Assembly (NCBI GenBank): GCA_011046395.1
Contig: DSAQ01000053.1
Location: forward strand, 1-45,916
Reading direction: 5' to 3'
Length of the DNA stretch: 45,916 nt
DNA from: Pseudomonadota bacterium
GTDB lineage: Bacteria > Desulfobacterota > QYQD01
Positions 8,995-17,705 of the stretch are shown here, in pieces (position 1 is the stretch's first letter; each line of letters opens with the position of its first letter). Made by a program: the position numbers and the translations under genes. The notes under the pieces are model-generated. The model was not told where the DNA came from. It searched no databases and was given only the letters and a program-made list of their open reading frames with translations.

Positions 8995-9025
8995 AAAAAA
9001 GGGCGGGCGTCACCCGCCCTTTTTT
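8995..9025. terminator. Bidirectional rho-independent terminator between skp-like gene and mgtE
   Basis: AAAAAAGGGCGGG-cgtca-CCCGCCCTTTTTT: 13-bp perfect stem with A/T tracts on both sides. Confidence 0.93.
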
Positions 9026-10376
9026 ATTTAAACAGGATAAATCGAGCCACCTGGAAATAGGTGAACACCCCCAGCACATCGACCATTGTTGTAATAAAAG
9101 GGGCGGACATGATGGCCGGATCAAGTTTTAAACGCGAGAAGACAAAAGGCAGCATACCTCCCGCAAGACTGGCCAAAGTCGAGATGACCACGAGACTCAA
9201 ACCAACGGTGAGAGAAACAAGCCAATTACCTTGCAACCAGTGGGCCCAGACTGTCACTATTGTTCCTAACATAACGCCCAATAAACAGCCGATGCCCACT
9301 TCCCGCGACAGCAGGCCCCAATAATTCCTTGCCGATACCTCCCTTAGCGCCAGACCCCTGACCATGACCGTGGAAGACTGCGCACCTATGTTGCCTCCGC
9401 TCCCTATTAAAAGCGGTATAAAAGCCGCCAGCGCAACGACAGACTTTAAGGTATCCGCTTGGCCCATGATAATATTGCCGGTAAGTGTGTTGGTTATGAG
9501 TAGTATCAGAAGCCAGCCTACCCGCCGGCCTACAACAGAAAAAACCCGGGCCTTAAAATATCCCGTATCCGGGACTTCCACACCACCCATACGGTAAATA
9601 TCTTCGGTAACCTCTTCTTCCATAACGTCCATGACGTCATCGACCGTTATTATCCCCACCAGCCTATCTTCTTTATCCACTACCGGCACAGCCAGGAGGT
9701 CGTACTTTTGCAGGTCACGCGCCACTTTTTCCTGGTCGTCCTCTGTCCTTACTGATATGGCGTCGGAGTCCATAATATCGCCGATGATGGCTGTAGGCGG
9801 CTTAATAACCAGGAGCTTGAGAGAAACAATACCCACCAGCCGTCTTTTTTCGTCAACCACATAACAGTAATAGACGGTTTCCTTTTCCAAACCTACGCGT
9901 CTGATCTTGTCCAGGGCCTCAGCTACGGTCATCTCCCTCTTTAGAGCGACGTATTCTGGCGTCATAATACGCCCGGCGGTGTCCTCCGGATAGCCAAGCA
10001 ATGTACTGGTATTTTTACGTTCCTGCGGCGGCAGTAACTGCACCAACCGTTTGGCCACTACAGCCGGCACCTCGTCTAAAAGCCTGGCCAGGTCGTCCGG
10101 CGACATCTCTTCAAGAATATCCTTGACCTTACTGTCTTGAAAATTTTGCAAAAGGTGTTGCTGGTCCGGAGAGCTGAGATGTTCAAAGACATCAACGGCC
10201 AGCTCTTTGTCCAACAACCTGAAGAGAAGCACCTGTTCTTTCGGTGGCTGGTGGGTGATCAGCTCGGCAATATCCTGGGCATTGTTGGCTGAAAGTATCT
10301 GTTTAATGGCCGCAAACCGCCGTTCAGCCAATAATGGCTCTACTTCTTCCCGTAGATCTTTATAGAGCTCTTCCAT
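9024..10376 (-). CDS. mgtE: Magnesium transporter MgtE
   Basis: MgtE N-domain, two CBS domains, C-terminal TM domain with FIPLLIGSGGNIGAQSSTVMVRGLA and PAIMSAPFITTMVDVLGVFTYF. Confidence 0.94.
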   Translation of the reverse strand: MEELYKDLREEVEPLLAERRFAAIKQILSANNAQDIAELITHQPPKEQVLLFRLLDKELAVDVFEHLSSPDQQHLLQNFQDSKVKDILEEMSPDDLARLLDEVPAVVAKRLVQLLPPQERKNTSTLLGYPEDTAGRIMTPEYVALKREMTVAEALDKIRRVGLEKETVYYCYVVDEKRRLVGIVSLKLLVIKPPTAIIGDIMDSDAISVRTEDDQEKVARDLQKYDLLAVPVVDKEDRLVGIITVDDVMDVMEEEVTEDIYRMGGVEVPDTGYFKARVFSVVGRRVGWLLILLITNTLTGNIIMGQADTLKSVVALAAFIPLLIGSGGNIGAQSSTVMVRGLALREVSARNYWGLLSREVGIGCLLGVMLGTIVTVWAHWLQGNWLVSLTVGLSLVVISTLASLAGGMLPFVFSRLKLDPAIMSAPFITTMVDVLGVFTYFQVARFILFK

Positions 10377-10535
10377 GGCCAGCCTCCACTATGATTTTAT
10401 CCGGGCATCCTGTCCGGCAAAACCGACTACAAATCAAAGTTGAAGGTTTTACCCCAAAACATCTGAATGTCAAACATATTTTAGAGCTATTTTTGAACTT
10501 TGACGCCTTCGTAAAAGGTCCGGAGGACTAAAGGC

Positions 10536-12203
10536 TTAAAGCCGGGCAGGGTTAACCGGCAGGTAGATATAACATATTGTCCCCTGATCCTCTTCCGGCG
10601 GACTTTTGAAATAAATCTTACCCCCGTAATACTCAACCAGGCGACAGATCACGGCCAAACCAAGCTCATCCGCACCACCTTCTATCATAGGAAACGGACT
10701 GAACGCACTATCTGTATGATCAGGAAACACTCCTGCACCGCCATATTTCACTAAAAGGCAAAGGAATTTCCCGTCTCCAACTGCAACGTTCCCATCTGCC
10801 TGCTTAACCAATCGTCCGTCTATCCTGATCTCTCCGCCTTCCGGTCCGGTCTCCAGTATTTTAATAAGCAGGTTTTCTATAATCCTGGAAAGGTGCTCAG
10901 GGGCTATCTTTATATAGACAGGCGATTTTAAATCAATCACTACCTGCATACCAATCCGGCCGGTCCGTTCACGAAGATCAGCGACTACCTCCCCCACTAC
11001 TTGTCCGACCTCAATCTCCCTGGCCTCGCTGTCTTCAGGTCTGGCATAGAGCAAAAAATCGGATAATAATCTGTCCAGTCTTTCTGCATCCCGTAATATA
11101 ATATTTATGAATTTTCCCGGGGTTCCGGATCCATCCCGGCCCAGCATCTGGGCACAGCCGCTTAGGGAGGCCAGGGGATTTCTTATCTCATGGGCCATAG
11201 CCGCGGTCAGTTTCCCGATGGAAGCCAAGACCTGCTGACGCTGAATCTCTGCCTCCATGGCCTTAATTTCTGTCATGTCCTGAAACAAGATGAGCTGGCC
11301 TATATTTTCGTGCTCCGCATTCTTCAGGGACGATATTAAAAAGGAAAGCCACAGCTCTCTGCCCTCTCTATTTTTATACTGAAAACTGGAAAGGTTATTG
11401 TTTTCAGAGATATTATCCCCTTCGGAAGGCAGGTTAAGATGTGGAAAAACCGTGGCTAAGGGTTGACCTGTAACCTCATTGTGGGAAAAAGCGGTAATGT
11501 CCTCCGCTGTGCGGTTAAACGAAGTTATCCGGCCATGCGTATCTAAAGTAAAAAGGCCGGTATTTATCGATTGTACGATGTTCCGGTTGAATGCCTCTAA
11601 TTCCCATATATTCCTCTGTCTTCTGTCCAGTTCAATAGCATCTTTCCTGGCCTGTTCAGACCAATAGCTGCTTAAAAAAGCCATAAAATAAAAGGCTGTT
11701 ATGTGAATACTAGCCTGGTAAATTACGTGGCCGACTGAAATACCGGCCAGGTCTATGGGGTCAAAGTTGAGGGGCGCTATGTAACCAAGATATTGAAAAT
11801 CGAGAAGGGCCGCGTAGAGTATGCCGCTCAACGAGGCTGCTATTACCCCCCCCCGCCTGTAAAGCAACCGGCTGGCCACCATGATTACCAGCAGGTACAG
11901 AAAGGTGAAAGGACTGCTTATCCCGCCGGTCACATAAATTAAGGCCGTAACCAGGAGGGGATCCAGGATCATCTGCACAAAAATGACCCGGCCGGGATCT
12001 CTGATCACCCTGAGCAGAATACTATAGACAACGGTCAGAAGATATACAGAGGATATAAATACGTATAAAGGAAACAGGGTGCCCAATACACCGGCCGGGC
12101 GTGACTGATACTGGATGAGGACAGTAATGACCAGAAGGAGAGTGGCCACCACCACCCTCAAAGACATTAACCATAGCGCCCTGCTGAGATGTGAGTCACT
12201 CAA
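10536..12203 (-). CDS. PilS-like PAS histidine kinase with degenerate catalytic ATP-binding domain
   Basis: N-terminal TM region, PAS (NRNIVQSINTGLFTLDTHGRITSFNRTAE), H-box AHEIRNPLASLSG. N, G1 and G2 boxes are degenerate. Co-directional with pilC. Confidence 0.87.
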   Translation of the reverse strand: MSDSHLSRALWLMSLRVVVATLLLVITVLIQYQSRPAGVLGTLFPLYVFISSVYLLTVVYSILLRVIRDPGRVIFVQMILDPLLVTALIYVTGGISSPFTFLYLLVIMVASRLLYRRGGVIAASLSGILYAALLDFQYLGYIAPLNFDPIDLAGISVGHVIYQASIHITAFYFMAFLSSYWSEQARKDAIELDRRQRNIWELEAFNRNIVQSINTGLFTLDTHGRITSFNRTAEDITAFSHNEVTGQPLATVFPHLNLPSEGDNISENNNLSSFQYKNREGRELWLSFLISSLKNAEHENIGQLILFQDMTEIKAMEAEIQRQQVLASIGKLTAAMAHEIRNPLASLSGCAQMLGRDGSGTPGKFINIILRDAERLDRLLSDFLLYARPEDSEAREIEVGQVVGEVVADLRERTGRIGMQVVIDLKSPVYIKIAPEHLSRIIENLLIKILETGPEGGEIRIDGRLVKQADGNVAVGDGKFLCLLVKYGGAGVFPDHTDSAFSPFPMIEGGADELGLAVICRLVEYYGGKIYFKSPPEEDQGTICYIYLPVNPARL

Positions 12204-13415
12204 TTAATTACCTACCGCCGCCGCCATCTTAAAGATAGGCAAATACATGGCAATGACTAAGCCGCCAATAGTCCCCCCGAGAAAGACCATCATAAAGGGT
12301 TCGATCATAGACGTTAAGGCATCTACGGCCGCATCTACCTCGTCATCATAAAAATCGGCAATCTTTCCCAGCATGGCATCCAGGGCGCCTGTCGTTTCAC
12401 CCACGGTGATCATTTGAACCACCATGTTAGGGAACACCCCGGTCTCCATGAGCGGTTCGGCTATCGGGCGGCCCTCGCTTATGTTTACCCTGACCTTTAA
12501 GATAGCCTCTTCAATGATCTTATTTCCAGCCGTGCCGGCTACTATGTTTAAGGAATCCAGTATCGGGACACCGCTGCTTATCAGGGTTCCCAGGGTCCGG
12601 GTAAATTTAGCTACGGCTACCTTGCGGACCAGCGGTCCGAACACCGGGAGCCTGAGAACAAGGCTGTCCACCCATTTCCTGCCCTTAGCCGTAGAGTAAA
12701 ATCTCCGAAAGGCAAATACAAACGCAATCAGCCCGGCAATCATAAAAATGATATTTTTCTTAAAGAAATCGCTCAGATTAATAACAAGTTGAGTAGGAGC
12801 CGGTAATGCCTGGCCGAAATCGGCAAACATTTTCTGGAACACCGGGATAACAAAGATGAGGATTACGGCCACGACTAAAACAGCAATGCAAAGGACTACT
12901 AAGGGATAAGTCAGTGCACCTTTGACTTTTTTCTTCAATTTCATAACCTTTTCCATGTACATAGCCAGACGATTGAGGATAACATCCAGTATGCCGCCCA
13001 ACTCCCCCGCGGCTACCATCTTGGAAAAGAGGCTGTCAAAAATCTTATCATGCTTTGCCAGAGAATCGGCAAATGTTGAGCCGGTCTCTACGTTCGTCTT
13101 TATATCCGTAAGCACATCCCTGAAAGTCTTATTGATCTGCTGCTTGGCCAGGATATCCAGGCCCTGAATAAGAGGCAGGCCCGCATCTATCATGGTAGAA
13201 AGTTGTCGTGTAAAAATGACTATATCTTTCTGTGTCACCTTGGGCTTTAAAAATTTGATATTCCCCAGGAGATCCTTTGGTTTTTTCTTTATCTTCGTAG
13301 GTGTTAGCTGCAACCTCCTCAACTGAACCCGCACCGTGGTCTCATCCGGCGCTTCTAACTCACCGCTCCTCTTTTCCCCTTTGCCTGTCTTTGCTTCCCA
13401 GATATAAACAGCCAT
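12204..13415 (-). CDS. pilC: Type IV pilus inner membrane platform protein PilC (GspF family)
   Basis: VYIWEAKTGKGEKRSGELEA start, DIVIFTRQLSTMIDAGLPL, MVVQMITVGETTGALD, C-terminal TMs. Confidence 0.93.
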   Translation of the reverse strand: MAVYIWEAKTGKGEKRSGELEAPDETTVRVQLRRLQLTPTKIKKKPKDLLGNIKFLKPKVTQKDIVIFTRQLSTMIDAGLPLIQGLDILAKQQINKTFRDVLTDIKTNVETGSTFADSLAKHDKIFDSLFSKMVAAGELGGILDVILNRLAMYMEKVMKLKKKVKGALTYPLVVLCIAVLVVAVILIFVIPVFQKMFADFGQALPAPTQLVINLSDFFKKNIIFMIAGLIAFVFAFRRFYSTAKGRKWVDSLVLRLPVFGPLVRKVAVAKFTRTLGTLISSGVPILDSLNIVAGTAGNKIIEEAILKVRVNISEGRPIAEPLMETGVFPNMVVQMITVGETTGALDAMLGKIADFYDDEVDAAVDALTSMIEPFMMVFLGGTIGGLVIAMYLPIFKMAAAVGN

Positions 13416-13453
13416 CTTTATCCCTCCTTAAGTCCTCTAAAACCCCGTAACTA

Positions 13454-15145
13454 TCAATCTGCTACCGTTGTTCGGGCCACTTCTTCTATTGTGGTAACTC
13501 CTTCGAGTATCTTGGTTAACCCGCTCTGACGGAGCGTTTTCGTGCCCAAACGTATAGTCTCTTTCTTAATCTCCATGGCCGAGGCCCCCACCAGAACCAT
13601 TTCTTTCAATTCTTCATACATAGGCATAACCTCATAGAGGGCAATCCGTCCCCGATAACCACTCTGATTGCAATTAAGGCAGCCCTTGCCCTTGTAGCAG
13701 ATAATCTCTCCGTCAGACTCCTGTTGTAACCCCATATTTCGTAAGACCTCGCTAGGAATAGAGACTTCCTCCTTACAATCCGGACAAATCTTTCGTACTA
13801 AACGCTGAGCCAGGATAAGATTGACAGAAGATGACACCAAAAATGGCTCTACGCCCATATTGAGCAGACGGTTAATCGTAGAAGGAGCATCATTGGTATG
13901 AAGCGTAGAAAGGACCAGATGCCCGGTCAGGGCAGCCTTGACTCCAATCTCTGCCGTCTCAAAATCTCTAATCTCACCAACCATAATTATGTCTGGATCC
14001 TGCCTCAAGAATGACCGTAAGGCAGCCGCAAAGGTCAAACCTATATCATCATGGATTTGTACCTGGTTTATGCCCATTAGGTTGAATTCCACAGGGTCTT
14101 CCGCAGTCGAAATATTCTCGGTCACCTTATTTAACTCGGCCAGTGCCGAATAAAGGGTGGTGGTCTTCCCGCTCCCGGTCGGTCCGGTAACCAGGACCAT
14201 ACCATAGGGCTTGTGGATAGCCTCCATAAAATCATCCAGGGCCTTTTCCTCAAAACCCAGCCTGGTCATATCCAGTTGGAGATTAGACTTGTCGAGGAGC
14301 CGTAAGACTACTTTTTCACCGAATAGGGTGGGCAGCACCGATACCCGGAAATCCATCTCCTTACCCTTCCCTACGATTAGCTTTATACGCCCGTCCTGAG
14401 GCAGCCTCCTCTCCGCAATATCCAGTTTGGACATAATCTTAATTCGCGAGATTATCGCGTTCTTCAGTCGCAAAGGTGGGTTCATTATCTCATATAAGAC
14501 GCCATCGATTCTGAACCTGACCCGAAAGACCTTTTCATACGGTTCTACATGGATATCGCTGGCCTGCTTTTTAATAGCGTCAGCCAGAATAAAGTTAACC
14601 AGCTTAACAACCGGCGCCTCCGTGGCTGCTGTAGCCAGGACTGAGGCATCGAGCTCTTCCTCATCACCGGCATAGTCCATCCCTTCGTCTTTAAATCCCT
14701 CCATCACATCGCTCAGGGAAGCAGACATATCATAAAAACGATCAATGGCCTTTTTGATCGCCAGGTCAGTGGCTAACTGAACTACCACGTTTGTACCGGT
14801 AAAAAACTTTATGTCATCTATGGCCGAAATGTTGGAGGGATCAGCTATGGCCACGGTCAAAACCGAGCCGACTTTCTTTAGCGGGATAACATATTTCTGG
14901 ACAATACGGGGGGGGATAAGCCTGATAACCTCCTCGGGGATATCTATAGCGGAAGGATCCACCACGGAAACCCCAAATTGTCTGCTCAAAAAACTGAGCA
15001 GGGCATTTTCAGCAAGAATGCCCATTTTAACAAGATGATAACCAAGAGTCCCCCCGTGGAGCCTTTGTTCGTTCAAGACCCTTTTCAGTTGTTCCACGGT
15101 TATCAACTTTTCTCTAACTAATAATTCGCCGAGACGGGTTGACAT
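13454..15145 (-). CDS. pilB: Type IV pilus assembly ATPase PilB (GspE/PulE family)
   Basis: Walker A GPTGSGKTTTLY, VQIHDDIGLTFAAALRSFLRQDPDIIMVGEIRD, tetracysteine zinc region CPDC...CLNC. Confidence 0.94.
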   Translation of the reverse strand: MSTRLGELLVREKLITVEQLKRVLNEQRLHGGTLGYHLVKMGILAENALLSFLSRQFGVSVVDPSAIDIPEEVIRLIPPRIVQKYVIPLKKVGSVLTVAIADPSNISAIDDIKFFTGTNVVVQLATDLAIKKAIDRFYDMSASLSDVMEGFKDEGMDYAGDEEELDASVLATAATEAPVVKLVNFILADAIKKQASDIHVEPYEKVFRVRFRIDGVLYEIMNPPLRLKNAIISRIKIMSKLDIAERRLPQDGRIKLIVGKGKEMDFRVSVLPTLFGEKVVLRLLDKSNLQLDMTRLGFEEKALDDFMEAIHKPYGMVLVTGPTGSGKTTTLYSALAELNKVTENISTAEDPVEFNLMGINQVQIHDDIGLTFAAALRSFLRQDPDIIMVGEIRDFETAEIGVKAALTGHLVLSTLHTNDAPSTINRLLNMGVEPFLVSSSVNLILAQRLVRKICPDCKEEVSIPSEVLRNMGLQQESDGEIICYKGKGCLNCNQSGYRGRIALYEVMPMYEELKEMVLVGASAMEIKKETIRLGTKTLRQSGLTKILEGVTTIEEVARTTVAD

Positions 15146-15289
15146 ACATATCCACCTAATTTATATCCTGATCGGCATCTCCGGGCAAACCCTTGAACAC
15201 GCCCTGGCGCATCTACGACCGGCTTAGGTTGCCTTGTCACATTCGTTTGATAAAACACGCCTTTCAGCCGATAATATTGTTAGCAGTCA

Positions 15290-15430
15290 GCTTTGATGAC
15301 TTCGTAAGAAGTAAGATGTTACCGCAGAGATCGCTGAGAACGCCGAGATAATATATTGAATAGTTTATATTTTTTCTCTGCGGGCTCTGCGTGCTCAGCG
15401 GTGAAAAGGCTTTTTTACGAAATCATCAGC
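15290..15430. repeat. Nested composite inverted repeat upstream of pilB
   Basis: Outer arms CTTTGATGACTTCGTAA / TTACGAAATCATCAG (15291-15307 / 15415-15429). Inner arms ACCGCAGAGATCGCTGAGAACGCCGAGA / TCTCTGCGGGCTCTGCGTGCTCAGCGGT (15321-15348 / 15375-15402). Confidence 0.8.
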
Positions 15431-15477
15431 CCTAAGCATGCGCAAAATCAGCGCAAAGCCGAAGGCTGAATGCACAG

Positions 15478-15638
15478 TATCCGTTCACCGTTCACCGTTC
15501 ACCGAAAAAGACGTTTTCGTGTTTTTCACGGACAACGGTGGCCGAATAACGGAAATTTTGACCAAGGCAACCGTGTTGCCGTGACAACGGTGAACTGATA
15601 ACGGTGAACGGATACAACGATTGTTTCCGGACGGAAAC
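15478..15638. repeat. GTTCACC/GGTGAAC repeat block plus GTTTCCG-ga-CGGAAAC hairpin
   Basis: TATCCGTTCACCGTT (15478-15492) perfectly inverted at 15600-15614; 7-bp tandem cgttcac x3 at 15482-15502; GTTTCCG/CGGAAAC at 15623-15638. Confidence 0.85.
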
Positions 15639-15646
15639 CAGGCGAC

Positions 15647-17596
15647 ATGGAAGAACTGGCCCCTAATAACATAGAAGTCTTTTATGCACTTCCCGGAGTG
15701 GATTTCCTGGCATTTCTCCCGGAAGAGGAACTCTTCCATTTAGCAAAACGGTTCAAAAGGCTCCAGGCCAGAAAAGGTGAGACAATCTGCCGGGAAGGAG
15801 ATCCGGGAGATTCACTTTTCATAATCAAGTCCGGCATGGTTGGCGTTTACGTAAGGAAGGACGAGCAGGATAACCTTATTGCCCAATTACACCGGGGAGA
15901 TTTCTTCGGTGAACGGGCCATTCTCACCGGGGAACCAAGGATGGCTACAGTCAAAGCAGCCCTTGACGTCGAACTTTTTGAACTTAAGAAAGCAGATTTT
16001 GAGGAACTACTGTACAAACATCCATCGGTTGCTCTGCACATCAGCCGCGTTATATCTTCCAGGTTCAGTAAGGTTGGAGGGCTTATTACTCCGCTGCTCA
16101 CCCCTTGTTTTTATAGTGTCATCGGTTCTCATGCCGGCCTTGGTTGCTCCACTTTCACTGCTATGCTGGCGGTATCCGTCACCCGTGAAACAGGGGGAAA
16201 AGTCCTGGTTATAGACTTGGAAGCCTCCTGTGGACAGGTCTTACATATCTTGGGCGGGGAACAGATAGACTGCCCGGACAAACGATTAATTGAAGACTTT
16301 TCTCCGGAAACCAGGGCTAAGCTAAGGCAATCCTGGTACAAAAGTCCCAACGGTGTCACTATCTTCCAGTTGCCGCAAACGAGTGATCGACAATTTGTTG
16401 CGGAAATCAGGTCGCATCTATCCTCTATCATGGAAGTATTGAAAAATAATTTTGCATTTGTCTTTTTCGATCTCCACCCTGTGATCAATACGGTGAGTAA
16501 AAGGGTCTTGAGGCTCTCTGACTGCATTCTCTTTCTTAGCCCGACCCTTGCGGAAGATATGGCCGATGTCCGGAAAAAGCTCCGTCAGATTCAGAATATC
16601 ACCGATTCTACGTCAGCGCGGGTCAAGATCGGCACAAGCCATACAAGAGGAGACACAGGTCTTCACCGCGCTGAAATAAAGGCCCGTCTGAACCTGGCCG
16701 AGGTTCCGGAGATATGGCAATATAAGGAGGAAGAAAAAAATAGAACTGCGCTGAGAAGACTGGCGCGCGAAATTTGCAAAAGACGAGTCGGGGTAGCGCT
16801 CGGGGCCGGAGGCGCACGGGGATGGACACATCTGGGCGTTCTGAAAGCGCTGGAAGAAAGGGGCATCCCCATAGATATGATGGCCGGATGCAGCATCGGG
16901 GCATTTGTAGCCGCATTATACGGGAAGACCGGTTCGGCAAAAGAGGCTATAAAACTGGCCTTGTCCTATTTCTCCACCACTCGCCAGGTAAGAAAAAATA
17001 TATACGACTACACACTGCTGGGCGGTGGAGTTTTAAAGGGAAATCGCATCCTCTCCGTACTCGAAGAGATGTTAGAGGGTGCAGATTTTCTTGACCTATC
17101 GATCCCGGTGAGTATTATTGCCGTTGACATGGCCACCGGTCAGGAGGTTATTATGGAGCGGGGGTCGGTGAGCAAGGCCGTGAGGGCCAGTATATCCAGC
17201 CCGGGCATGTTCAATCCATTTAATATGAATGGACAGTGGCTTAGCGATGGGGCGCTTCTCAATCCGTTGCCCGTGGATGTACTTGTCAATAAAGGCGCCG
17301 ACTTTGTATTAGCTTCGGTAGTAGAAAGGCGTACCCGCGAGCACTGGCCTGAAAATAGCGGGCCTTCTATCTTAGGCGTACTCGCCCGTTCCTTCTCCAT
17401 AATGTTTTCCCATGCGGCACGGGAAAGCATTAATAAATCTGACATCGTTATTTATCCTGATGTCGAAGGCTACCGGTGGGGAGATTTCCATATGGGAAAG
17501 GAATTAATACGCAGGGGAGAAGAGGCCTGCCTTAAAAAGATCGAAGAGATTGAGAAATTAATAAGCGGAGAACTACCAGCAGTCGGCAGTCGATAG
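15647..17596 (+). CDS. Three-domain protein: cyclic-nucleotide-binding domain, TadZ/CpaE-like (SIMIBI) domain with atypical P-loop, patatin-like phospholipase
   Basis: cNMP: GETICREGDPGDSLFIIKSGMVGVY...GDFFGERAILTGEPRMATVKA. Middle: VIGSHAGLGCSTFTAMLAVSV...KVLVIDLEASCGQVLHILGG. Patatin: GAGGARGWTHLGVLKALEERG, GCSIGA, DGALLNPLPV. Confidence 0.9.
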   Translation: MEELAPNNIEVFYALPGVDFLAFLPEEELFHLAKRFKRLQARKGETICREGDPGDSLFIIKSGMVGVYVRKDEQDNLIAQLHRGDFFGERAILTGEPRMATVKAALDVELFELKKADFEELLYKHPSVALHISRVISSRFSKVGGLITPLLTPCFYSVIGSHAGLGCSTFTAMLAVSVTRETGGKVLVIDLEASCGQVLHILGGEQIDCPDKRLIEDFSPETRAKLRQSWYKSPNGVTIFQLPQTSDRQFVAEIRSHLSSIMEVLKNNFAFVFFDLHPVINTVSKRVLRLSDCILFLSPTLAEDMADVRKKLRQIQNITDSTSARVKIGTSHTRGDTGLHRAEIKARLNLAEVPEIWQYKEEEKNRTALRRLAREICKRRVGVALGAGGARGWTHLGVLKALEERGIPIDMMAGCSIGAFVAALYGKTGSAKEAIKLALSYFSTTRQVRKNIYDYTLLGGGVLKGNRILSVLEEMLEGADFLDLSIPVSIIAVDMATGQEVIMERGSVSKAVRASISSPGMFNPFNMNGQWLSDGALLNPLPVDVLVNKGADFVLASVVERRTREHWPENSGPSILGVLARSFSIMFSHAARESINKSDIVIYPDVEGYRWGDFHMGKELIRRGEEACLKKIEEIEKLISGELPAVGSR

Positions 17597-17705
17597 TCGG
17601 CAGTCAGGGACCGTCAGTTCGCCGCGGCGAACGAAAGGTACGAACGAATCGAACAACTCGAACGAATTGATAGCTGATAGCTGAAGGCTCATAGGATCAC
17701 CGGAC

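Noticed and set aside
9061-9864. Plus-strand ORFs opposite mgtE (87, 77 and 77 aa)
   Set aside because: Shadow ORFs antisense to a clear MgtE gene, with low-complexity Ser/Thr/Pro composition. The same reasoning was applied to the other antisense ORFs over gltX, malQ, treY, glgB, treS, znuC and so on.
10377-10535. M-box riboswitch upstream of mgtE
   Set aside because: Leader is short and shows no recognisable M-box conserved blocks; it contains a dispersed repeat instead.
15478-15620. Possible CRISPR-like direct repeats (GTTCACC)
   Set aside because: Unit is only 7 bp, without unique spacers of regular length; no cas genes in the window.
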